Shown piece after piece: positions 6,550-12,883 of a stretch of DNA of 17,876 nt. This DNA is from Selenomonas sp. (lineage in GTDB: Bacteria; Bacillota; Negativicutes; Selenomonadales; Selenomonadaceae). A model generated the notes under the pieces. It saw nothing but the letters and a program-made list of their open reading frames with translations, searched no databases and was not told the DNA's origin. Positions within the stretch are counted from its first letter, which is position 1. Every line of letters begins with the position of its first letter. The stretch spans positions 1-17,876 of the forward strand of contig NZ_JALFCU010000093.1 of the NCBI RefSeq assembly GCF_022771645.1. Reading direction: 5' to 3'. A program made the translations under genes and the position numbers.

Positions 6550-6558
6550 TGATATACT
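6550..6558 (+). promoter_or_regulatory. Extended -10 promoter of the TA2 peptide
   Basis: TGATATACT, an extended -10 box without a good -35, as in TA1. It predicts a start near 6565, at the TGGTTGTCG that is complementary to bases after the stop codon. Confidence 0.6.
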
Positions 6559-6611
6559 GTCTGTGGTTGTCGTTCAGCTCAACCTCATCTTATTGAAGGG
6601 AGGTGAGAGCC

Positions 6612-6698
6612 ATGGATCCACTCTTCGCAACGTTCCTCGTAGGGATCCTCTCAAGCTTAGCCGCTTCGATGATCTATGATTTCCTCAGACGTCGTTAA
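6612..6698 (+). CDS. Small hydrophobic peptide, candidate type I toxin (TA2)
   Basis: This 28-residue ORF reads MDPLFATFLVGILSSLAASM followed by IYDFLRRR. It has one membrane helix and a triple-arginine end. The stretch from Gly to the end has the same length (18) as in the TA1 peptide, with G, S and a basic tail in matching places, so the two are probably related. The ribosome binding site AAGGGAGGTG is 6 bases before ATG. The 5' leader TGGTTGTCG (6564-6572) is the perfect 9-base complement of CGACAACCA (6703-6711), four bases after the stop, suggesting an mRNA closed by end-to-end pairing. A convergent RNA gene with repeats of the start region follows. Toxicity is inferred from layout. Confidence 0.72.
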   Translation: MDPLFATFLVGILSSLAASMIYDFLRRR

Positions 6699-6747
6699 AA
6701 ATCGACAACCAGCGTTCCGTCGGTCTACACCAACCGACAATGACGCG

Positions 6748-6795
6748 AGAAAAGCCCCTGCGGGACACCACTCCTGCAGGGGCTTTTCTTTTCGG
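6748..6795. terminator. Bidirectional terminator shared by the TA2 RNAs
   Basis: A 14-bp stem, AGAAAAGCCCCTGC (6748-6761) with GCAGGGGCTTTTCT (6776-6789). T-rich tracts follow on both strands, so both the toxin mRNA and the convergent RNA can end here, as in par-type loci. Confidence 0.85.
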
Positions 6796-6821
6796 TGAGC
6801 GCTATGGCACACACTCTTCGC
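6794..6821 (+). repeat. Direct repeats shared with the TA2 toxin start region
   Basis: Two blocks repeat the toxin start region: 14 bases with two mismatches and 10 bases with none. The gap between blocks is 4 bases here and 3 at the toxin. Confidence 0.8.
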
Positions 6822-6831
6822 TTTCAGGTGT

Positions 6832-6860
6832 ATTATAACACTTCATTCACCCTCATGCAA
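6832..6860 (-). promoter_or_regulatory. Promoter of the TA2 antisense RNA
   Basis: On the minus strand TTGCAT, 17 bases, TATAAT. This is stronger than the toxin promoter, as expected for an antitoxin RNA. It starts just after the rfbC stop codon. Confidence 0.78.
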
Positions 6861-6865
6861 GAGGC

Positions 6866-7432
6866 TCACCCTTCGTACACGAAATTCAGCGATGTCGCCG
6901 CCCGTTCTCTGAGGCTCGGCGCTTTCTGATCCTTCTCCGAGAGGATCGTCGGCGCCAGCGGCCACGCGACCGCGATGTCCGGGTCGTCCCAGCGGATGTT
7001 GCCGTCGCATTCCGGCGCGTAGTAGTTGTCCGCCTTGTACTGCACCTCGACGTCGTCCGTCAGCGTCAGGAATCCGTGCGCGAAGCCGCGCGGGATGAAG
7101 AGTTGCCGCTTGTTCTCCGCCGAGAGCTCGACGCCGACCCACTCCCCGTACTGCGGCGAGCCCTTTCGGATGTCGACGGCCACGTCAAAAATCGCGCCGC
7201 GCGTCGCGCGCAGGAGCTTTGCTTGGCACATCGGATTCAGCTGGTAGTGCAGGCCGCGGAGCGTTCCTTTCTCTGCCGAATACGACTGATTGTCCTGCAC
7301 GAAATCCACATGGATGCCCGCCGCTTCCATCTTCCGCTGCGACCAACTCTCCATGAACCATCCGCGCGCATCGCCGAACACCTGCGGCTCGACGACGACG
7401 ACGCCTTTGAGCTTCGTTTCCGTGACCTTCAT
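6866..7432 (-). CDS. rfbC: dTDP-4-dehydrorhamnose 3,5-epimerase
   Basis: RfbC/RmlC epimerises dTDP-4-keto-6-deoxyglucose at C3 and C5 on the way to dTDP-L-rhamnose. At 188 residues it has the family length. Visible motifs are VFGDARGWFMESW near residue 20, FVQDNQSYS, GTLRGLHYQ with the catalytic-base histidine near residue 62, KLLRATRGAIFDVAVDIRKGSP, GFAHGFLTL and the end DPDIAVAWPL. rfbA, rfbB and rfbD are not in the window, so the gene is a singleton here. The ribosome binding site AAGGAG is 11 bases before ATG, and its own promoter (7488-7516) overlaps the end of gtrA. Confidence 0.95.
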   Translation of the reverse strand: MKVTETKLKGVVVVEPQVFGDARGWFMESWSQRKMEAAGIHVDFVQDNQSYSAEKGTLRGLHYQLNPMCQAKLLRATRGAIFDVAVDIRKGSPQYGEWVGVELSAENKRQLFIPRGFAHGFLTLTDDVEVQYKADNYYAPECDGNIRWDDPDIAVAWPLAPTILSEKDQKAPSLRERAATSLNFVYEG

Positions 7433-7487
7433 GCTAAAAAACGCTCCTTTTCCATCCCGGCGCCGCGCGCCGCATCCTTCTGTGCCT

Positions 7488-7516
7488 ATTGTATCCGAAC
7501 GCGCGCCCGCTGTAAA
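7488..7516 (-). promoter_or_regulatory. rfbC promoter
   Basis: On the minus strand TTTACA, 17 bases, TACAAT. It starts 2 bases beyond the gtrA stop codon. Confidence 0.7.
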
Positions 7517-7517
7517 G

Positions 7518-7919
7518 CTACCCCTGGATCGCCCGTCGCTTCATCACATAATTCCACAGCGTCACGATCCCCGTCGCGAACAGCTTCGCGATCATGTAAT
7601 AGACGCCGCAGAGATCGACAAACACGTACATGCACACCTGATTCAGCAGCAGCCCTGCAAAACTCGACCCAAAGAACAGCGCCCGCCGCCGCGCCGTCTG
7701 CTCGCCCGCACCGCGGAACACATACGTCACGCACAGCCAGTAGTTCACGACCACCGAAAGCGAAAACGACAGCCCCGACGACCACAAATACGGGATCCCC
7801 GCGAACTCCGTGAACGCGTAGAGCATCCCGTAGTCCACCAAAAAACACCCGCCGCCCACGACGAGAAACCGCGCGACCTCCCGGAACCGCGCGCTCGCCC
7901 ACAATTCTTTCCTCCGCAA
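7518..7919 (-). CDS. GtrA-family membrane protein (putative lipid-linked sugar flippase)
   Basis: This 133-residue protein has four predicted membrane helices, at about residues 16-35, 42-64, 78-98 and 102-122. It shows the GtrA signature FLVVGGGCFLVDYGMLY near the N-terminus and LWNYVMKRRAIQG at the end. GtrA proteins are thought to flip undecaprenyl-phosphate-linked glucose across the inner membrane for surface polysaccharide modification. The start is TTG at 7917-7919, supported by GGAAAGGAAC about 8 bases upstream; no ATG fits. A GtrB-type transferase and a polytopic protein lie 5 kb away on the same strand. Confidence 0.9.
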   Translation of the reverse strand: MRRKELWASARFREVARFLVVGGGCFLVDYGMLYAFTEFAGIPYLWSSGLSFSLSVVVNYWLCVTYVFRGAGEQTARRRALFFGSSFAGLLLNQVCMYVFVDLCGVYYMIAKLFATGIVTLWNYVMKRRAIQG

Positions 7920-7969
7920 GATTCGTTCCTTTCCATGCCCAAGTTCACTTGTTTCTTATATCATGGAAA

Positions 7970-7998
7970 TCCGGCGGCACCATCGTGATGCCGCCGGA
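7970..7998 (-). terminator. Hairpin between the Rpn remnant and gtrA
   Basis: A 10-bp stem, TCCGGCGGCA / TGCCGCCGGA, with a 9-base loop. On the minus strand only ATTTCC follows, so it is a weak-tailed terminator. A possible extended -10 for gtrA (TGATATAAG) comes directly after. Confidence 0.55.
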
Positions 7999-8002
7999 CA
8001 AG

Positions 8003-8371
8003 TTACTTCGAGAGACGAGATTCTTTTTCGATGCGAGCGACGTTTTCAACGGTCGTATTCGCAAGCTTCGCGATCTCTTCCAGCTCCATGTTTCCATTTT
8101 GCAAGAGATTGCAGACGAACATCCGCGTCAATTCGGCTTCGGCCTTCGCCTTGCCTTCTGCACGACCCTCTGCACGGCCTGCCGCACGGCCTGCCGCAAG
8201 TCCTTCCGCTTTCCCTTCTTCGATGGCTGCTTCTTTTGCATCAATGAAGTCATTGTTGTAATCGAGGATGGCGGACTCGCGCTGGAGGTATGCCCAATAC
8301 GCGCGGCCGAAGACGAACTTGAACACGAGATCGTTCGTCGGATCGTAATGCCGATGGACTGCCATGCGCAT
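8003..8371 (-). pseudogene. Internally deleted Rpn-family (PD-(D/E)XK) nuclease/transposase
   Basis: The 122-residue frame joins the family's N-terminal motif (HYDPTNDLVFKFVFGR) directly to its C-terminal part (AYWAYLQRESAILDYNNDFI, DAKEAAIEEGKAEG, an AEGRAEGK-type repeat region, then LLQNGNMELEEIAKLANTTVENV). Full-length Rpn or PD-(D/E)XK transposase-like proteins are about 280-300 residues, so roughly 160-180 are missing. The missing part includes the catalytic D and (D/E)XK residues expected between these ends. The frame is intact and has its own promoter (8393-8421), so a short protein may still be made. Nuclease activity is not expected. Confidence 0.75.
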
Positions 8372-8392
8372 CGCCTCGCTTTCTCCCCCCTT

Positions 8393-8421
8393 ATTTTATC
8401 GTTTGCATCGGGAGATGGCAA
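8393..8421 (-). promoter_or_regulatory. Promoter of the deleted Rpn gene
   Basis: On the minus strand TTGCCA, 17 bases, TAAAAT, about 20 bases upstream of the ATG. Confidence 0.6.
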
Positions 8422-8555
8422 GAGGAACTGTGCAGATCGCCCGCCGTCCACAACAACAAACCGCGCGCTCGCGAAACGTGCTTCACAGCCTTTACGGTTT
8501 TTATATTTTATCATCCATGCAGTTCAATGCCCACAAATTTTTAATATTTCTTGTA

Positions 8556-8792
8556 TTATTTCCTGCATCGTTTATAAATTTTATAAATGATGGGCATATA
8601 TGTCTTGATGATGACTTTCTCGTCGATGCGGATCTCGCGCTCCGCGCGGAACAGCACGTCGAAGAGCCACTGCATATACGCTTGAAACGTGTCCCATGGC
8701 AAAATGAACATATTGCAGTAGTATAGCCGATTGCTGTTTAGCGCCCTGTGCATCGCTGATACCATGCCGTCTCTGCCGCATGCGTTTTCCAC
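8556..8792 (-). pseudogene. C-terminal remnant of a DUF4422 glycosyltransferase
   Basis: This frame of about 78 residues has LYYCNMFILPWDTFQAYMQW and LFDVLFRAEREIRI. That is the NMFIM(x)xxxFxxYCxWLFxxLFxxE region near the C-terminus of DUF4422 capsular glycosyltransferases, which are normally about 250-300 residues. The N-terminal two thirds, with the DXD-type donor site, is missing. There is no convincing start (GTG at 8790-8792, no ribosome binding site). It abuts the GT2 remnant in another frame, with the junction near 8800. The DNA just beyond its end (8500-8600) is much more AT-rich than its surroundings. Confidence 0.6.
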
Positions 8793-9166
8793 AAGGGATG
8801 TGTTATCTCGCGCGATAGCCCCAGCATCAGCCGCCAGATCATGCCGATGCGGTCGCTCTGGCCGCGCTGGAGGCGGCGGAGCATGACGAGGAGGAGGGAG
8901 AGGCGGACGAGGGGGAGGCAGCGGGGGTGGTATTTCTTCGTGAAGAGGAGGCGGCTGCGGATGGTGCAGTAGTCGGCGAGGTAGGGGCGGGCGCGGCGGA
9001 CGAAGACGGCGACGAGGTGCGCGAGCGCGTCGGGTTCGACGATGGTGTCGTTGTTGAGGATCCAGACGTAGTCGCAGTCGTCCTGCTGCATCGCGTAGCG
9101 CAGGGCGATGTTGTTGCCGCCGGCGTAGCCGAGGTTTTCCCGCGACTGTAGATCATATGAACTGCC
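8738..9166 (-). pseudogene. Rearranged remnant of a GT2 rhamnosyltransferase-like glycosyltransferase
   Basis: The frame opens after a stop at 9167-9169 without a usable start. It reads RENLGYAGGNNIALRYAMQQ, then CDYVWILNNDTIVEPDALAHLV. These are the acceptor-side NxGxAGGNN and the donor-metal NND motifs that family-2 transferases carry about 70-100 residues from the N-terminus. The next residues jump to a C-terminal type sequence (SRLLFTKKYHPRCLPLVRLS), so the first 70 or so residues and an internal stretch of more than 100 are gone. After SREITHP the match stops and the frame runs into the DUF4422 remnant. A functional enzyme is not expected. Confidence 0.7.
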
Positions 9167-10232
9167 TCATGCTTTCCTGCGCGTCTGTCGTTGCGGTGGG
9201 TTCTTTGCGGCCTTGGCGGCGGAGCGTTTCGACGGCGTCTTTGACGTGCTGGGAGGCGCCTTTGCCGATGGCGACGATGGCGTCGGGGGTTTCGACGAGC
9301 AGGATGCCCTGCAGGCCGATGGCGACGAGGAGGCGGCTGCGGCTCCAGAGGAGGGAGTCTTTGCAGTCTTGTGCGAGGACGTCGCCGCGCGTGGCGTTGC
9401 CGGCGAGGTCTTTGGGCAGGATGTCCCAGACGGCGTCCCACGAGCCGATGTCGTTCCAGTAGCAGGTGAGGGGGACCATGCGGACGCAGCGCGAGCGTTC
9501 GGCGACGGCGCAATCGATGGAGACGGCGGGGAGCGCGGCGAACTGCTCGGCGAAGCGCGCGAGCCCCGTGTCCATGGCGGAGGCGATCGCGGGCTCGCAG
9601 GCGGCGAGTTCGCTGCGGAGGAAGCCGCCGGTGAAGGCGAAGAGGCCGGAGTTCCAGAAATAACGCCCAGCGGAGACGTAGCGCTCGGCGGTCGCGGCGT
9701 CGGGTTTTTCACGGAACGAGGCGACTTCGTAGGCGTCGCCGTCCGCTGCGCCGACTTCGATGTAGCCGTAGCCGGTCTCGGGGGATTTCGCGGGCACGCC
9801 GAATGTCACGAGACAGCCGTCTTGTGCGACGGCCGCGCCGCGCCGGATGCAGGCGGCAAAGACGCTGTCGGGGCGGATGACGTGGTCGGAGGCGGCGACG
9901 ACGTATGTTTCGCCCTGGGGGCTTTCGAGGCGTTCTTCGGCGTAGAGGAGCGCGAGCGCGATGGCGGGCGCGGTACTCCTCGGCGCGGGCTCGCAGACGA
10001 TGTGCGCATCGGAGGCGCCGCAGGCGGCGAGCTCGTTTTCTACGAGGTAGCGGTAGGCGGCGTTCGTCACGATGAGGAGGTCGGAGGCGGAGACGAACGT
10101 GAGGAAGCGGCGAATCGTGTGCGCGAGCAGCGACGCGTCGTCCTCGAGCGCGAGGAACTGCTTCGGCTGTGAGGCGCGCGAGAGCGGGAAGAGCCGCGAG
10201 CCGCCGCCGCCGGCGAGGATGATGACTTTCAT
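9153..10232 (-). CDS. manC: Mannose-1-phosphate guanylyltransferase
   Basis: The enzyme makes GDP-mannose from mannose 1-phosphate and GTP. It starts at MKVIILAGGGGSRLFPLSRA (ATG 10230-10232), with AAGGA upstream. The frame extends further, but that part lacks family features. Motifs: the GGxGxRLxPLSR nucleotide-binding loop, QPKQFLAL, VAASDHVIR near residue 115, ETGYGYIEVG, SFREKPD, YFWNSGLFAFTGG and CYWNDIGSWDAVW. At 359 residues it is the short, guanylyltransferase-only form, without the phosphomannose isomerase domain. The neighbouring GT4 gene is of a mannosyltransferase type, which fits GDP-mannose use. Its last codons overlap the GT2 remnant. Confidence 0.93.
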   Translation of the reverse strand: MKVIILAGGGGSRLFPLSRASQPKQFLALEDDASLLAHTIRRFLTFVSASDLLIVTNAAYRYLVENELAACGASDAHIVCEPAPRSTAPAIALALLYAEERLESPQGETYVVAASDHVIRPDSVFAACIRRGAAVAQDGCLVTFGVPAKSPETGYGYIEVGAADGDAYEVASFREKPDAATAERYVSAGRYFWNSGLFAFTGGFLRSELAACEPAIASAMDTGLARFAEQFAALPAVSIDCAVAERSRCVRMVPLTCYWNDIGSWDAVWDILPKDLAGNATRGDVLAQDCKDSLLWSRSRLLVAIGLQGILLVETPDAIVAIGKGASQHVKDAVETLRRQGRKEPTATTDAQESMRQFI

Positions 10233-10263
10233 GAGAAGGTGTCCTTTTCCGTAAGTTTCCTCT

Positions 10264-10292
10264 ATTGTACCGTGAAATAGAGAGCGCCGCAA
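10264..10292 (-). promoter_or_regulatory. manC promoter, -35 inside a terminator stem
   Basis: On the minus strand TTGCGG, 17 bases, TACAAT. The -35 lies in the 3' arm of the terminator hairpin at 10281-10313. The uma2 promoter has the same two hexamers and the same spacing. Confidence 0.65.
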
Positions 10293-10313
10293 GGTTTGTC
10301 CTTGCGGCGCTCT
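10281..10313 (-). terminator. Terminator after the GT4 gene
   Basis: A 13-bp stem, GAGCGCCGCAAGG / CCTTGCGGCGCTC, with a 5-base loop, 5 bases past the GT4 stop. The minus-strand tail TCTATTTC is only moderately T-rich. Confidence 0.7.
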
Positions 10314-10317
10314 TGTG

Positions 10318-11445
10318 TCATGTGATGGAAAAACGTTGTTGCTGCGCCTCAACGAAGGCGGCGATCTCCGCGCGGAAGCGTTCGGGGCGGAAGCGTTCGG
10401 CGTTCGCGCGGCAGGCGGCTGGCGTGATCTCCGCGGCATGTGCTTCGAAGGTGCGGACGGCCTCGACGATGCTCGTCGCCGTCTGCTCGGGGAAGAAGAC
10501 GCCGGTCGGGGCGTCTACGTCGAGGCCGCGCACGGTCTCGAGCGCGCCGCCGCGCCCGTAGGCGATGACGGGCGTGCCGCAGGCCTGCGCCTCGACGGGC
10601 GTGATGCCGAAGTCTTCCTCGGCGGCGAAGACGAAGGCTTTCGCGTGCTGCATTCGTTCGCGCAGGACGTCGTCAGGCTGGTAGCCGAGCATCTCGATGT
10701 TCGGCCCGGCGATGGCGGCCGTCTTTTCGTATTCGGGCCCTGTGCCGATGACGACGAGATGCCGGTCGGGCGTGGTGTTGAACGCCTCGACGATGAGCTT
10801 CATCTTTTTGTACGGCGTCATGCGCGAGGCGGCGAGGTAGTAGTCCTGTTTCTCCGCGCAAAGGGCGAATTTCGCGACGTCGACAGGTGGGTAGATGACG
10901 GCGGCCTCGCGGCCGTAGCATTTCTGCACGCGGCGCGCGATGAAGCGCGAGTTCGCGATGTAGGCGTCGACGCCGCTCGCCGTGCGCGTGTCCCAGAGGC
11001 GCATGTAGTGGAGGATGAGCCGCGCGAGCCAGCCTTTCGCGCCGTGCGTGAGTCCGGCCTCGCGCAGGTACTGGTGCGTGAGGTCCCAGGCGTAGCGCAT
11101 CGGGCTGTGGATGTAGGAGATGTGGACTTGGTTCGGCCCGGTGAGCACGCCTTTTGCGACGCAGTGCGAGCTGCTGATCACGAGGTCGTAGCCCGTGACG
11201 TCGAGCTGCTCGATGGCGAGCGGCAGCAGCGGCAGGTAGCTCTGGTAGTGGCGCCGCGCGCCGGGCAGGCGCTGGATGAACGTCGTCTGCGGGTGCTTGC
11301 CGCGCAGGAACGCGCGTTCCGCCTCCGGCACGAAGTCGCAGACGGCGAAGACGTCGGCGTCAGGGTAGAGCGCCAGCAGCTCGCCGAGCACGCGCTCGGA
11401 GCCCGCGTACGTCACGAGCCATTCATGGACGATGGCAACTTTCAC
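10318..11445 (-). CDS. GT4 glycosyltransferase (WbaZ-like mannosyltransferase)
   Basis: This 375-residue, GT-B fold family 4 transferase probably adds mannose to a lipid-linked surface glycan. The start is GTG at 11443-11445 (VKVAIVHEWLVTYAGSERVL), with GGAGG 8 bases upstream. The N-terminal domain includes the GSERVL loop, SSSHCVAKGV and HSPMRYAWD. The donor domain has YYLAASRMTPYKKM near residue 205, VVIGTGPE, ML(G)YQPDDVL and EEDFGITPVEAQACGTPVIA, the E(x7)E motif. The RYAWD and SRMTPYK features match WbaZ-type mannosyltransferases, and the next gene makes GDP-mannose. It is the last gene of the cluster that begins with the GtrB-like gene. Confidence 0.88.
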   Translation of the reverse strand: MKVAIVHEWLVTYAGSERVLGELLALYPDADVFAVCDFVPEAERAFLRGKHPQTTFIQRLPGARRHYQSYLPLLPLAIEQLDVTGYDLVISSSHCVAKGVLTGPNQVHISYIHSPMRYAWDLTHQYLREAGLTHGAKGWLARLILHYMRLWDTRTASGVDAYIANSRFIARRVQKCYGREAAVIYPPVDVAKFALCAEKQDYYLAASRMTPYKKMKLIVEAFNTTPDRHLVVIGTGPEYEKTAAIAGPNIEMLGYQPDDVLRERMQHAKAFVFAAEEDFGITPVEAQACGTPVIAYGRGGALETVRGLDVDAPTGVFFPEQTATSIVEAVRTFEAHAAEITPAACRANAERFRPERFRAEIAAFVEAQQQRFSIT

Positions 11446-11463
11446 GAAAAAACCTCCGATGGA

Positions 11464-11487
11464 TCGATGAGTCGATGGGTCGATGAG
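11464..11487. repeat. Three tandem 8-base units between two genes
   Basis: TCGATGAG, TCGATGGG, TCGATGAG lie in the 49-base gap between the DUF6056-like gene and the GT4 gene, just upstream of the GT4 ribosome binding site. A slippage-prone spacer is possible; no function is seen. Confidence 0.6.
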
Positions 11488-11494
11488 CGTTCGG

Positions 11495-12847
11495 TCAGGG
11501 CTGCTGCGCCGGCACGTCGGCGGCGCGGACGGTCTGGATGGTGCGCAGGCCAAAATGGCCGGCGATGGAGCGGTTGAGGCCGGCATGGTTCTTCTCGCGC
11601 GGGGCGATCCGGCCGAGGTCGTAGGCGGCGCAGAAGCGGTTCGGCGGGAACAGCGGGTCGATCGTGACGTCGAGATGGCCGCGCGCCCGCTCCGCCTCGA
11701 TGGTCTGGACGGCGGCCTGCCAGGCCTGGTGGTAGTCGGCGACGCCGCGCTTCGCCTCACTGCCGAGCGAGACGAGGCCGAGCAGGCAGAACGCGACGAG
11801 CAGGCAGCGGAGCGTGCGTCCTTCTGCGCCTGCGATGGCGTCTGTCAGGAGGATGCCTGCCGCGATCGTGAGCATGAGGATTGGCCCGAGGAAGATGCGG
11901 TTGTGGAGCGTCGTCGCCGCCGCGAGGGCGAACGCGCTGACGAACGCGCCGGACGCATAGAGCGCGGCGAGCCACTTGCGGCCACTGCGCCCGTAGAGCA
12001 GCAGCAGGACGATGACAATGGCGGGGAGGAGGCCGCTGTCGTACTGCAGCAGCCGCATGCCGTTCGAAAAGACTTTGCCGATAATCGAGGCGAGCGCTGT
12101 CGGATGCTGTTCCGCTGCGAAGCGGGCGAAATTGCCAGGCGCGCACCAGAGGAGCGCCGCGCCGCAGGCCGTCCCCGCGAGGGCGGCCGCCACCCAGCCG
12201 GGCAGGTGGTCGCTTTGCAGGCGCGCGTGCACGGCGAAGCCCGCGAGGATCCAGAGCAGCGCGACGGAGACGTTCTCATTCATCCAGCCGGCGAACACGC
12301 CGAGCACGAAGACGCCCACCCACGCGACAGGATGTGCGAGCCAGGTCATGGACGCGGCGTCTTGCCTGCGGCAGAGCGCGAGCAACGCCAGCGGCAGCAG
12401 GCTCGCCCAGAGGTAGTTCGCGCTGCCGGAGATCCAGAGGAAGTCCTGGCCGAACGCAGGCAAAAACGCGAGCATGCAAAAATTCACGAACAAAAAGCGC
12501 CCGGCGAACGACCAGCGCCCGCCGCCGATGTTCGCGCAGGCGAGCAGCACCATGACGACGTACGCGAGCGCGTTGAGCGCGTCCGCCGTCGTGTCCGGGA
12601 GCGCGAGCAGCACGAGGATCATCTGCTCGCCCCAGACGCGCCCGCCCCAGTGCAGGTAAAACGCGCAGAAATTCTGCCACCACGAGGAAAACGACGTGAG
12701 CGCCGCGCAGCCCGTGGCCTTGCCAAAATCGTCAGCCACCCACGGCGTGAGGTGGTTCAAATAATACAGCCCGCCGAGGACGGCGAGCACGAGGATGACG
12801 CAGGCGGCGAGGTAGAGCCGCCGTGCGGTCGTAGGTTTCAGATGCAA
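11495..12847 (-). CDS. DUF6056-like polytopic membrane protein (possible GtrC-type transferase)
   Basis: This protein of about 450 residues has some 10-12 hydrophobic segments. After the first helix it shows LNHLTPWVADDFGKATG, where an aspartate pair follows the helix in the first outer loop, as in GT-C transferases and DUF6056 proteins. HWGGRVWGEQM follows about 35 residues on. The C-terminal tail of about 80 residues is soluble. It lies directly after the GtrB-like gene. In three-gene gtr systems a specific polytopic transferase follows gtrB, so a GtrC-like role moving sugar from the lipid carrier to the surface glycan is likely but inferred. The start is probably TTG at 12845-12847, with AAGGAG 9 bases before. 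A GTG at 12871 has no ribosome binding site. Confidence 0.75.
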   Translation of the reverse strand: MHLKPTTARRLYLAACVILVLAVLGGLYYLNHLTPWVADDFGKATGCAALTSFSSWWQNFCAFYLHWGGRVWGEQMILVLLALPDTTADALNALAYVVMVLLACANIGGGRWSFAGRFLFVNFCMLAFLPAFGQDFLWISGSANYLWASLLPLALLALCRRQDAASMTWLAHPVAWVGVFVLGVFAGWMNENVSVALLWILAGFAVHARLQSDHLPGWVAAALAGTACGAALLWCAPGNFARFAAEQHPTALASIIGKVFSNGMRLLQYDSGLLPAIVIVLLLLYGRSGRKWLAALYASGAFVSAFALAAATTLHNRIFLGPILMLTIAAGILLTDAIAGAEGRTLRCLLVAFCLLGLVSLGSEAKRGVADYHQAWQAAVQTIEAERARGHLDVTIDPLFPPNRFCAAYDLGRIAPREKNHAGLNRSIAGHFGLRTIQTVRAADVPAQQP

Positions 12848-12883
12848 ATGGGAACGCTCCTTTTTTCTCACGATGGCGGCCGC

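Larger units (their letters stand above)
6748..6826 (-). ncRNA. Candidate antisense antitoxin RNA of TA2
   Basis: An RNA of about 80 nt is predicted from the promoter at 6832-6860 to the shared terminator. Its 5' half is complementary to the toxin ribosome-binding and start region, because GGTGAGCGCTATGG (6794-6807) and CACTCTTCGC (6812-6821) repeat GGTGAGAGCCATGG (6602-6615) and CACTCTTCGC (6619-6628). Pairing would cover the ribosome binding site and start codon. Confidence 0.72.

Noticed and set aside
8128..8514. A 128-codon minus-strand frame over the Rpn remnant
   Set aside because: It is in another frame than the recognisable Rpn motifs and has a shadow-type composition.
9213..10172. 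A 319-codon plus-strand frame rich in Gly, Asp and Val
   Set aside because: Exact antisense of manC; composition is what the complementary strand of GC-rich codons gives.
11464..11487. Phase-variation switch made of 8-base units
   Set aside because: Only three units, located between genes and not in a coding frame or promoter spacer that I can identify; kept only as a minor repeat.
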